A DNA stretch of 5,737 nucleotides from NCBI GenBank assembly GCA_021823905.1, contig JAKALX010000264.1, positions 1-5,737 of the forward strand. The letters run 5' to 3'. The position numbers were made by a program, and so were the translations under genes. The notes below the pieces were generated by a model. The model saw nothing but the letters and a program-made list of their open reading frames with translations. It made no database searches and had not been told where the DNA came from. Of the stretch, positions 1 through 5,737 are shown piece by piece; within the stretch, counting starts at the first letter, position 1; each line of letters begins with the position of its first letter. The DNA is from Chloroflexota bacterium. GTDB lineage: Bacteria; Chloroflexota; Dehalococcoidia; Tepidiformales; Tepidiformaceae.

Positions 1-320
1 GTATCGCCGTTGCGAGCGGCTGGCTTCCCATTAATCAGTACGGACGTACTGCCGCTGATGATGCGGCCCTGGTTGGCGGGCGGCCTCTGGAACGGACCAC
101 CTTGTGGCAGATGTGGAGGAGTGTTCATCGCGACGCTGCCAACGGTGGCGGCAAACAGGCCCATGATCTTCACGTCGGTGCTCAGTTCCTGGCTGAGGAT
201 CCCGTTGAAGGGACTGGGCAGCGGCGACGGCACCGGCGCGCCAGCGGCCGCCGGAATAAGGTAGATGTGTGTGTCGACGGCAACGATCTGGTCACCCTGT
301 TTGGCTGCCGGCATTCCCAT
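1..320 (-). CDS. PAAR-like spike tip protein, N-terminal 106 codons (partial)
   Basis: The ATG at 320-318 shares one base with the VgrG TGA (TGATG arrangement), indicating translational coupling, and the frame stays open to the window's left edge. The first 106 residues start MGMPAAKQGDQIVAVDTHI, followed by a Pro-rich loop, FAATVGSVAMNTPPH at about 56-70, GGPFQRPP, and VLINGKPAARNGD at about 94-106 containing a literal Pro-Ala-Ala-Arg. This layout is that of eCIS PAAR proteins (Afp10-type role), which cap the VgrG trimer with a sharp cone, usually metal-stabilised; His18 and His70 are candidate ligands but the remaining ones would be past the edge. Homologues are commonly about 130-150 aa, so a short C-terminal part is probably missing. 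Its position directly after VgrG supports the assignment. Confidence 0.93.
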   Translation of the reverse strand, partial: MGMPAAKQGDQIVAVDTHIYLIPAAAGAPVPSPLPSPFNGILSQELSTDVKIMGLFAATVGSVAMNTPPHLPQGGPFQRPPANQGRIISGSTSVLINGKPAARNGD

Positions 321-2017
321 CAGTTCAACTCCACGAGCGGGCCTGAGATCTTCACCTTGCCGCTGGCCGTGATGTCGATCTGTGGAGCCTTCAACTCCAC
401 CTTCGCCTTCCCTTCGAGGCTGATGTTCGTCCCGGTTACGGTGACGTCGCCACTCATCTCAACGGTCAGTTTGCCGGGCACGGAGTCTATCACAATCTTG
501 TTGCCGCCCGTCTTGTCGACGATTTCGATCTTCTCGGCGCCACTCGAGTCATCGAGCGTAATCGTGTGGCCGGAGCGTGACTTGATGATGCGCTTGTTCA
601 CCTTGCCGTCGCCGCCAACAGCGGCGGACGCCTGAAGCGGTGGGGCATCCTCGCCGTTCCAGAGGGCGCCCACAACGAAGGGACGGTTGAAGTCTCCCTG
701 CTCGAAGGCAACCGCGACCTCATCGTTAATCTCAGGCAGAAAGAAGAAGCCTCTGCCCGCGCCTGCCATCGGCGCGGCGATGCGGGCCCAGTCGCTTTCC
801 GCCTGATCGGCCAGCCATGGGAACTTCACCTTCACGCGCCCCAGGTTCTCTGGGTCCTTGTTGTTCGTGACCACGCCAATGGCGATCCCCTGGGCGATCC
901 GGCCTGTCGCGGTCTGCCCCGGCGCCGCACCCTGGAGGATGAGGTCGGCCGTCGTGTCCGCGGAAAATCCGCTCACGTTGAAGTGCGTGAGGAAGTGGCC
1001 TTCACTGTCGAAGACGTGGCGAGCGCTGGTGACGAAGTACTCCCCGGCGAACGCGGTACCGATACCACCGATCTTGAGTTTGCAGCCCGGCTGGATCGAG
1101 GGGTTGCCGTGGGCGGTGCCTTCGGCGCGAACGTCCCGTGCCCAAACGTCGGAGAGACGCGCCTTCGCGAGCGCGTCGCCCTCGGCCTGGGTGGCCACGG
1201 GCTGGTCGGTGATCAGGAGCTGCCCGGCATCCACGCCGAAGGCTTGCTGGACAACGCCCGACGCACGGCGGCCAGTACCTGCCTTCACGGCCTGGAATTC
1301 GGCCGCCGCCGCCTGTCCGACGAGTGGACGCTTGGTCTTCGGATCCCAGCCGCGGACGCTGACCTCTTTCACCTGGGAGGCGACGGTGAGGCGCGGGTGG
1401 AACTCGAGCAGGGTAGTGCCGTAGTCGATCTCCACCGCCGGCCGCACGATGTTGGCCGGCTTCTTGAAGGAGAGCGTGCGGTCGTCGACGGTGAGGAGAT
1501 GCCCCACGGCACGCGCGCGGTCCATCAGAAACTCGTAATCGCTCAGGTTGTCCTGGAAGATCTGCGTGTGCACCTGCGAGGTCGGGTCGATCGACGTCTG
1601 AAGGCCATGATCCCGAGCGATCGTGGCCGCGATGTCGCTGTCGGTGGCCTGGACGAAGGCGCGGACCTTCGTTCCACGGTGCATGAGGTGGGACCGGTCG
1701 TAGCAGCGAAGAATGAGCATGGCGACGCCGTTCTCGCGCATGTCGGCTTCCACAGACGTGATCTGGCCGGAGAACAACCGGGCCGGAGAGCCACGTTCGT
1801 TCTCTGAGGTTCGCGACTCGATCTGGACATCCTGGCCGAGCCGGAGCCGCTGATCCTCGGCCCAGCGAAAGCGCGGATCGTTGATCTCGATCAGGCACAT
1901 GTCCGGCAGGTAGAGGTTCGAATCGACCTCGATGCGCCGCAAGTCGGGCATGAGGTCCTCGGGCTGCACCCCGGCGAACTTGATGTAGAACTGCGAAAGC
2001 AGAGGGATGGTCGGCAT
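320..2017 (-). CDS. VgrG-like spike/baseplate hub protein (Afp8/Pvc8-like)
   Basis: A 565-aa spike protein, usual length for eCIS VgrG homologues, expected to form the trimeric hub and central needle. Residues about 5-350 correspond to the gp27/phage late control D-like part (for example DRSHLMHRGTKVRAF near 107-121 and NLSDYEFLMDRARAVGHLL at about 157-175). Residues about 377-455 are the gp5 OB-fold, with GIAIGVVTNNKDPENLGRVK, FPWLADQAESDWARIAAP, GFFFLPEINDEVAVAFEQGD and the closing RPFVVGALWNG. Residues about 475-565 form the gp5-type beta-helix, a run of alternating short polar/hydrophobic strands (TVEMSGDVTVTG, VELKAPQIDITASGKVKISG). It ends there, with no enzymatic extension of the kind seen in evolved VgrGs. 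The ATG lies 10 nt after the LysM stop, behind a modest TAGGA element. Its stop overlaps the next start. Confidence 0.96.
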   Translation of the reverse strand: MPTIPLLSQFYIKFAGVQPEDLMPDLRRIEVDSNLYLPDMCLIEINDPRFRWAEDQRLRLGQDVQIESRTSENERGSPARLFSGQITSVEADMRENGVAMLILRCYDRSHLMHRGTKVRAFVQATDSDIAATIARDHGLQTSIDPTSQVHTQIFQDNLSDYEFLMDRARAVGHLLTVDDRTLSFKKPANIVRPAVEIDYGTTLLEFHPRLTVASQVKEVSVRGWDPKTKRPLVGQAAAAEFQAVKAGTGRRASGVVQQAFGVDAGQLLITDQPVATQAEGDALAKARLSDVWARDVRAEGTAHGNPSIQPGCKLKIGGIGTAFAGEYFVTSARHVFDSEGHFLTHFNVSGFSADTTADLILQGAAPGQTATGRIAQGIAIGVVTNNKDPENLGRVKVKFPWLADQAESDWARIAAPMAGAGRGFFFLPEINDEVAVAFEQGDFNRPFVVGALWNGEDAPPLQASAAVGGDGKVNKRIIKSRSGHTITLDDSSGAEKIEIVDKTGGNKIVIDSVPGKLTVEMSGDVTVTGTNISLEGKAKVELKAPQIDITASGKVKISGPLVELN

Positions 2018-2027
2018 CGCTCTTGTC

Positions 2028-2702
2028 CTACCCCGGCAGTGGAGGAAGCTGAAGAACCGTCCCGGGCCTCAGCCGAAGCGGGTTTTCGACGTTGTTGACA
2101 AGGGCGATGTAGCGCCAGTGCTGGGCTTCGCCGTACTCGTCGGCGGCGAGCGCGTCGAGGGTCTCGCCTTCCCTGAGGACATGGGTGCGATGGCCAGCCA
2201 CCCCTCCCGATGTTGGGTTCTGGGCGGGGAATTTGCTGCTGTCCTCCGCCTGCTTGAGCGTCAGGTCGATCGTGCAGCGGGTCGGTGTTCCGTCTTCAAG
2301 GAACATCGTGAAGTTCTGGGTGATGTTCGTAACCACCGCCTTGAAGGACCACACCTTGCCCCACTGGAAGCGGCACTCGGGTGGGCGACCCTTCTTGGTC
2401 TTGGGGTCCTTCTTGGCGCTGCTCACCATCGCCAGCTCCCAGAGGTCGTTTGTGTACTCGGAGCGGACGTCCTTCCCGGAATCGCTTGTGTCGAAGAAAA
2501 GCCTGAGGGTGAGCTGAACGGGCTGGCCGCCTTCGAACTCCAGCTTGGGCGTATTGGCCCCTTTCTCCTTCGCGGACGCCCAGCTCACGGCCTTCGTGAA
2601 GCTGTATTCGGTCGGGTTGAACTCGAATTTCACGGTCTTGTTCGTGATCAAATTCGTGATCGACGCCTTGACCGGGTGGCCATCGCCGTTCACTCCGGGC
2701 AT
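2028..2702 (-). CDS. Afp7/Pvc7-like LysM protein joining tube and spike
   Basis: A 224-aa two-domain protein. Residues about 10-150 match the CIS tube-type N-terminal domain: an early strand with ATG-proximal VKASITNL, then KFEFNPTEYSF at about 25-35 (the F-x-F-N-P-x-E motif typical of the family), a LTLRLFFDT strand at about 64-72, and a W-G-x-V-W-S-F strand near 114-119. Residues about 172-220 are a LysM domain, with HVLREGETLDALAADEYG, then WRYIALVNNVENPLRLRPG and the closing VLQLPPLP. In Afp and PVC the homologue sits in the baseplate between tube initiator and VgrG-like spike; here LysM is structural rather than necessarily binding peptidoglycan. The protein has about 17 lysines, in contrast to its upstream neighbour. 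It is followed after 10 nt by the spike gene, matching the conserved Afp7-Afp8 order. Confidence 0.93.
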   Translation of the reverse strand: MPGVNGDGHPVKASITNLITNKTVKFEFNPTEYSFTKAVSWASAKEKGANTPKLEFEGGQPVQLTLRLFFDTSDSGKDVRSEYTNDLWELAMVSSAKKDPKTKKGRPPECRFQWGKVWSFKAVVTNITQNFTMFLEDGTPTRCTIDLTLKQAEDSSKFPAQNPTSGGVAGHRTHVLREGETLDALAADEYGEAQHWRYIALVNNVENPLRLRPGTVLQLPPLPG

Positions 2703-2711
2703 TGGCTCGCA

Positions 2712-2719
2712 CTCCTTCC
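2712..2719 (-). promoter_or_regulatory. Strong ribosome binding site for the LysM gene
   Basis: On the minus strand GGAAGGAG ends 9 nt before the ATG at 2702, a near-ideal Shine-Dalgarno match and spacing. A second purine tract, AGGAGG, lies a little upstream at 2729-2734. This is the clearest ribosome binding site in the window and it sits in the only gap longer than 10 nt, so translation of the LysM gene seems able to start independently of the 815-aa gene upstream. Confidence 0.7.
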
Positions 2720-2739
2720 GCCGGCCTTCCTCCTGGTCG

Positions 2740-5187
2740 TCATGGCAGGCCCCGCTGGCGCTCGCGTTCGATCTGGAGACGCCGCCGAATCACCTGCCAG
2801 ACGCGGTCGGCAAGTTTGTCTATTTCGCCCTCCGAAGCTGCCGCGCCCGAAGGGCTCGCGGGAGCGGCGGCGCTCACCATCCCCGTCGCGGGCTCGGCGG
2901 CGCTGGTCGCCGGCGCTGCGCCCTCAGCCTCGCGCGCGACGGCCGCCGCCGGCGCCAGGGGGAGATCGGCGAGCCGCGAAACCCGGGAACTCGTGGACCA
3001 TCGATCTGTTGTCAAGGACGGTCGCGCCATCGCCGGCGCGGCGCCGGGGGCCGCCCACGTCATCGGTGGGGCAATCTCGTCCAGGGCCGGGGGAGCAAAC
3101 GCTCTCGACGGCCCCTCGGGGGTTCCGCCGAGCCATCGCCCCGGCTCGTCGTACTGAGGTTCGGCGGACGACGCACGCTCGAACGGCCAGACGCTCGCGT
3201 CGTTCTCATCCGGTTCCGCAAGCCGGCTCACGGGCCGAAACGCGGGAACGGTTAGCGGGGACGGTTCTTCTCGCGGGGAGAGCCTCTCAAGCGCCGGCAC
3301 ACGTTCGGTTTGCGGTTCGCCCGGGCGACGCGAGCCCCCTCGTGGCGAAACCTCGCGACCGCCTGGCGGCGGCGGCGACATCGGCGTGGCGCGCGGCGCT
3401 TCGCTGGACGTGCCGACGCTGCGAGACACGGCCGAAGCGGGCCTTGCGCGAAGCGTCCGCAGCGAAGGAGCGGAGGTAAAGGGCTCGGTCGCGCCCGGCG
3501 GAGCTGAGTCGAAGGCGCTCCTGTCACCGGTTGGCTGGTGGACATCGCCGGGCGTCTCCGCGGCCCACGGCTCGGTGAACAGCAACGGCGGGTCCAGCTC
3601 GCTCAGCGGACTTCTGAACTCCTCCGCCCCGCGAGCGATGGACGAAGCCTCGGGGATGCCCTCCGCGCTCATCGGGCCCGGTTGTGCGGCGGACTCCCCA
3701 ACGTTCTCCACGGTCAGCCGGTGCACGGGCGCAGCGGTTGGCGGCTGGACGGAGACGTGTTCTCCGGGGCTTGTGGCGGTCCGATCTGGGCTGCTGGCAG
3801 GTGGCGCGGCTTGAGCGCCTCGGACCGCCTCCGGCGCCGGCGCGAGTGGCAGCTCGGGATGGTCCTGGCCGGTGGCATGCGGACTCGGGATGGCGTCCTC
3901 GGCGGCAATCGACAACGGGGAGCCCGAGGCGCTTTCGGGCGCAACCGCGAGCGGCAACTCCGGCTGGTCCTGGCCGACGGCCGCAGGAGTCGAGGTGGCG
4001 TCCTCGCCAGCAAGGAATGGTCGTGAGCCATCGGAAAGGTCGGCAGCGACAAGCCTGTCGGCCGTCTCCGGTGGTTCGACCAGGCTGGAGATCCGCGCCA
4101 CTACATCCGGACCGTCTGTGCCTGTCAGGCCCGCGGCAACCGGCTCGACGGGCGGTTCGGCCACGACGAGCGGCATGTCCGGGGATTCGACCGGCGTTGC
4201 ACCGGTAACCGACGGAAAGCCGGGGGCCTCCTCCGGTAGCGGGACCGCACCACTCGGTGGAAGCATGACAGGTGAGGACGGCATCTCAGCCAGGCGGGCG
4301 GCCTGCATCGGTGGTTCGTCGGCGCGCCCCGCCATGGTCGTCACATCCCGCGCAATTTCCTCGCTGATCGAGGGCATGGCCGGAGTGGGTCTGGGGGCGG
4401 TTTCTGACGTGATCGCCGGAGTCGGCACATCTGCAGACTCGGATTCGATAACTCTCTGGATGTGAGGCTGGGCCCGCGCCTGCTCGGATGCCCTGGAAGT
4501 GGCGCGAGCGGCCGCTGGCTGCTCAGTGATCAGACCGCGGCGCGGCTGCGCCACGGGATGGCTGCTCGGCTCAGGCTGAGGCGGCGCTGTTGGCGCGCCG
4601 CCGGATGATGCCGGTCGCGCAGGGCTCGCTTTCCGACCCAGCGTTGCTGGGCTATCAGCCTCATGACGGCCGGCCAGCCGCGCGACAATCGACGCCCTCG
4701 AAGTCGCCTGGCGTGGCCGGCTTCCCTCCCCGCCCTCCGGCCCCTGGCCGGCGCCCGCGAACACTCCGGTTGACGCGCCCGAAGACCCCCACTCCGGGAA
4801 GGGAGACCCCTCGCCGTCGCCTGATACGATGGCTGCTGGATCGCGGAAGCTGGACAGGCTGGGCAACGTCGTGATGAAGCTGGAGCCTGTGACGGTCGCC
4901 GGGGGCTGGGCCGCATCAACGACCTCCTGGCTCCAACCGATCGCGGGCAAGGTGGCGGCTACTTCGCGGGCGGCGGTCAGGAAGCGAGCGGTGGCCGCGA
5001 GCCCGCCCTGCCGTCCAAGGATGGGCAGAGCATCCCGTTGGCTCGCCCGCTCCGACAGTTGCGCCATCAGCCCAGCATCGGGCTCGAAAGGCTCGGCCTG
5101 TCCGGCAGTGGCGGCGTACGCATCATCTGCCTGACGCGCTACCGGCGCCTGTCGCCTGCGAAACGGCCACCGCGACCTGAAGCGCAT
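2740..5187 (-). CDS. Large Pro/Ala/Ser/Glu-rich, probably disordered eCIS operon protein of unknown function
   Basis: An 815-aa protein I do not recognise as any named family. The N-terminus is Arg-rich (seven Arg in residues 1-18) with no hydrophobic segment, so it is not a standard signal peptide. Residues about 38-95 could be helical and ordered. About 100-785 is low-complexity Pro/Ala/Ser/Glu/Thr sequence typical of disorder, with a tandem 35-residue repeat at 395-464. Four Arg-Leu-Ala motifs stand at about 170, 298, 655 and 738. The final 30 residues form a charged amphipathic helix (Leu792, Val796, Trp797, Val799, Ile800, Leu804, Ile806 amid Arg/Glu). There is no Cys, no predicted membrane span, and only two Lys (185, 791). 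It begins 6 nt after the tube gene and ends 37 nt before the LysM gene, the slot of the small Afp6/Pvc6. Scaffold, adaptor, tether or packaged cargo are all possible. The frame is supported by full openness and operon spacing; the exact ATG is slightly uncertain because its ribosome binding site is weak. Confidence 0.85.
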   Translation of the reverse strand: MRFRSRWPFRRRQAPVARQADDAYAATAGQAEPFEPDAGLMAQLSERASQRDALPILGRQGGLAATARFLTAAREVAATLPAIGWSQEVVDAAQPPATVTGSSFITTLPSLSSFRDPAAIVSGDGEGSPFPEWGSSGASTGVFAGAGQGPEGGEGSRPRQATSRASIVARLAGRHEADSPATLGRKASPARPASSGGAPTAPPQPEPSSHPVAQPRRGLITEQPAAARATSRASEQARAQPHIQRVIESESADVPTPAITSETAPRPTPAMPSISEEIARDVTTMAGRADEPPMQAARLAEMPSSPVMLPPSGAVPLPEEAPGFPSVTGATPVESPDMPLVVAEPPVEPVAAGLTGTDGPDVVARISSLVEPPETADRLVAADLSDGSRPFLAGEDATSTPAAVGQDQPELPLAVAPESASGSPLSIAAEDAIPSPHATGQDHPELPLAPAPEAVRGAQAAPPASSPDRTATSPGEHVSVQPPTAAPVHRLTVENVGESAAQPGPMSAEGIPEASSIARGAEEFRSPLSELDPPLLFTEPWAAETPGDVHQPTGDRSAFDSAPPGATEPFTSAPSLRTLRARPASAVSRSVGTSSEAPRATPMSPPPPGGREVSPRGGSRRPGEPQTERVPALERLSPREEPSPLTVPAFRPVSRLAEPDENDASVWPFERASSAEPQYDEPGRWLGGTPEGPSRAFAPPALDEIAPPMTWAAPGAAPAMARPSLTTDRWSTSSRVSRLADLPLAPAAAVAREAEGAAPATSAAEPATGMVSAAAPASPSGAAASEGEIDKLADRVWQVIRRRLQIERERQRGLP
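3796..4005 (-). repeat. Two tandem imperfect 105-bp repeats coding 35-residue units
   Basis: Within the 815-aa gene, residues 395-429 (3901-4005) and 430-464 (3796-3900) are adjacent copies. Each opens with Glu-Asp-Ala and carries a core GQD(Q/H)PELPLA followed by A-P-E. By direct alignment 19 of 35 residues match, 18 of them in the first 28. At DNA level the string tggcgtcctc recurs exactly 105 bp apart (3891-3900 and 3996-4005), and ctggtcctggcc-type sequence recurs in the cores. The pattern indicates an in-frame internal duplication that has since diverged. I see no third copy. Confidence 0.85.
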
Positions 5188-5193
5188 AGCCGG

Positions 5194-5655
5194 TTAAGCC
5201 TTTCCGGGCTTGAATTCGAACTCCGAGAAGGCCAGCTCGAGCGTCTCGATCGAAAGGGCCGAGGTGGCGGCGTTGAAGCTGGGCCCGACCCACTTCACCG
5301 GGTAGGCGAACTTCAGGTTCCAGCGCCGCACTTCGTTGGGCTTGCCGTCGTACTGAATGATCGAGACGTGGCGTTTCGCATCCACCTTCTTCTCGGCGGT
5401 GATGAGGTTGTTGTACCAGTCGAGAAGATCGGGCGAGTCCGTTGAGCCCCACTTGAGCGTGACGTTGGAGTAGGTGGTGCGGCCCGGAAGGCGGTGGGAG
5501 TAGCTGTTGAGCCCGCCTTCTTTGTACTCGAACACCTCCGTCTGGATCTGGAGGCCCGTGCACTCCTGGAAGCTCGCCTGCTCGATGCCAGCGATCTCCA
5601 GGGCAAAGCGATGGCCGAGCAGTGCGTCCTTCCCGATCGACGGCTGTTGCGTCAC
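5194..5655 (-). CDS. eCIS tail tube protein, T4 gp19 family (Afp1/Afp5-like)
   Basis: A 153-aa inner tube protein, the normal size for the T4 gp19/phage tail tube family found in Afp, PVC and MAC systems. Such proteins form stacked hexameric rings that the sheath drives into a target. Family hallmarks in order are a strand with FALEIAGI near residue 17, QECTGLQIQTEVFEYKEGG at about 30-48, LPGRTTYSNVTLKWG at about 56-70, a helix with LLDWYNNLI at about 77-85, and the closing strands WNLKFAYPVKW and LELAFSEFEF. The start is GTG: an in-frame TAG lies two codons upstream and no other Met occurs in the protein, so it is effectively forced. A GGGGA stretch about 9 nt upstream can serve as ribosome binding site. 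Its place just before the Afp6/Afp7 positions suggests the Afp5/Pvc5-like tube initiator rather than the bulk tube, but position is the only basis for that choice. Confidence 0.95.
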   Translation of the reverse strand: MTQQPSIGKDALLGHRFALEIAGIEQASFQECTGLQIQTEVFEYKEGGLNSYSHRLPGRTTYSNVTLKWGSTDSPDLLDWYNNLITAEKKVDAKRHVSIIQYDGKPNEVRRWNLKFAYPVKWVGPSFNAATSALSIETLELAFSEFEFKPGKA

Positions 5656-5658
5656 GTC

Positions 5659-5737
5659 CTATTGTCCCCGAGCCGCCTCGTTGAGCCTCCGGTTGATGGA
5701 CGCCACCTCTTCGACCCACCGGCGGCGTTCGGGGTGC
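5659..5737 (-). CDS. C-terminal end of a small eCIS-associated protein (DUF6760-like), partial
   Basis: Only the last 25 codons plus a TAG stop are inside the window; the start lies beyond the right edge. The visible tail is strongly charged and helical, with the motif ERRRWVEEV followed by INRRLNEA. I recall this Arg-Arg-Trp...Asn-Arg-Arg-Leu-Asn-Glu pattern from the small proteins labelled DUF6760, which sit beside tail tube genes in many eCIS loci; this is recognition from memory, not a search result. The function of that family is not established. The stop codon is in the same frame as the downstream tube gene and 3 nt before its GTG start, so the two are probably translationally coupled. 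The overlapping frame that stays open through this region does not give a recognisable protein. The reading frame is fairly secure and the family name is moderately so. Confidence 0.66.
   Translation of the reverse strand, partial: HPERRRWVEEVASINRRLNEAARGQ

Noticed and set aside
102..635. 177-aa plus-strand open frame
   Set aside because: It lies antisense to the PAAR start and the VgrG beta-helix region. It shows no domain or plausible ribosome binding context compared with the minus-strand genes.
1002..1898. 298-aa minus-strand and 274-aa plus-strand open frames
   Set aside because: Both are shadows of the VgrG gene, whose frame gives an unmistakable gp27/gp5 protein across the same bases.
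2007..3479. 490-aa plus-strand open frame
   Set aside because: It runs antisense to the LysM gene and the end of the 815-aa gene. It is Arg/Pro-rich nonsense without recognisable domains, and long antisense frames are expected where third positions are G/C-rich.
3252..4208. Several plus- and minus-strand open frames inside the disordered-protein gene, raising the idea that this region is non-coding or a different gene
   Set aside because: These frames are Arg-rich and lack structure. The 815-aa frame spans the whole region without a stop, fits neatly between its neighbours, and has a repeat with an in-frame period of 105 bp and distinct ends.
5123..5719. 198-aa minus-strand open frame overlapping the tube gene
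   Set aside because: It is the other reading frame of the clear gp19-family tube gene and of the small upstream gene. Its translation is low-complexity and matches nothing.
5194..5737. Readthrough fusion of the small upstream protein to the tube protein, as both share one frame
   Set aside because: A single TAG separates them and the tube homology begins normally right after the GTG, with a purine tract for initiation. No recoding signal is visible.
1..5737. CRISPR arrays, tRNA/rRNA genes, insertion sequences, promoter or terminator
   Set aside because: Nothing of the kind was seen. Genes occupy nearly all bases and no gap exceeds 37 nt, so transcription signals for the operon probably lie outside the window.

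Overview
The window is one segment of a high-G+C bacterial chromosome. It carries consecutive genes of an extracellular contractile injection system (eCIS, the Afp/PVC/MAC-like phage-tail-derived devices), all on the minus strand and therefore read from high to low coordinates. The organism cannot be named from this sequence. Strong G/C preference at third codon positions and long open antisense frames fit a high-GC Gram-negative-type genome (proteobacterial, myxobacterial, acidobacterial or similar), but that is only an inference.

Layout in transcription order: (1) the last 25 codons of a small protein with an Arg/Trp/Glu-rich tail, resembling the DUF6760-type proteins of eCIS loci (5659-5737); (2) a T4 gp19-family tail tube protein, 153 aa, GTG start (5194-5655); (3) an 815-aa Pro/Ala/Ser/Glu-rich protein, probably mostly disordered, with no recognised domain (2740-5187); (4) an Afp7/Pvc7-like protein with an N-terminal CIS tube domain and a C-terminal LysM domain (2028-2702); (5) a 565-aa VgrG/gp5-gp27-like spike protein, Afp8-like (320-2017); (6) the first 106 codons of a PAAR-like spike tip protein, running off the window (1-320). 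Gaps between genes are 3, 6, 37 and 10 nt, and the last pair overlaps by 1 nt. The segment therefore looks like the interior of one long operon whose promoter and terminator lie outside. No stretch over 40 bases lacks a gene.

The parts fit together as the distal end of a contractile needle. The tube protein stacks into the inner tube or its first ring. The LysM protein joins tube/baseplate parts to the spike. The VgrG trimer forms the spike hub and the PAAR protein sharpens its tip. The sheath, gp25, gpJ-like baseplate, tape measure and ATPase genes expected in such loci must lie outside the window.

The novel element is the 815-aa protein in the position of the very small Afp6/Pvc6. It has two lysines, no cysteine, an Arg-rich N-terminus, a 35-residue tandem repeat, four scattered Arg-Leu-Ala motifs, and a short charged amphipathic helix at its extreme C-terminus. 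Its role is unknown.
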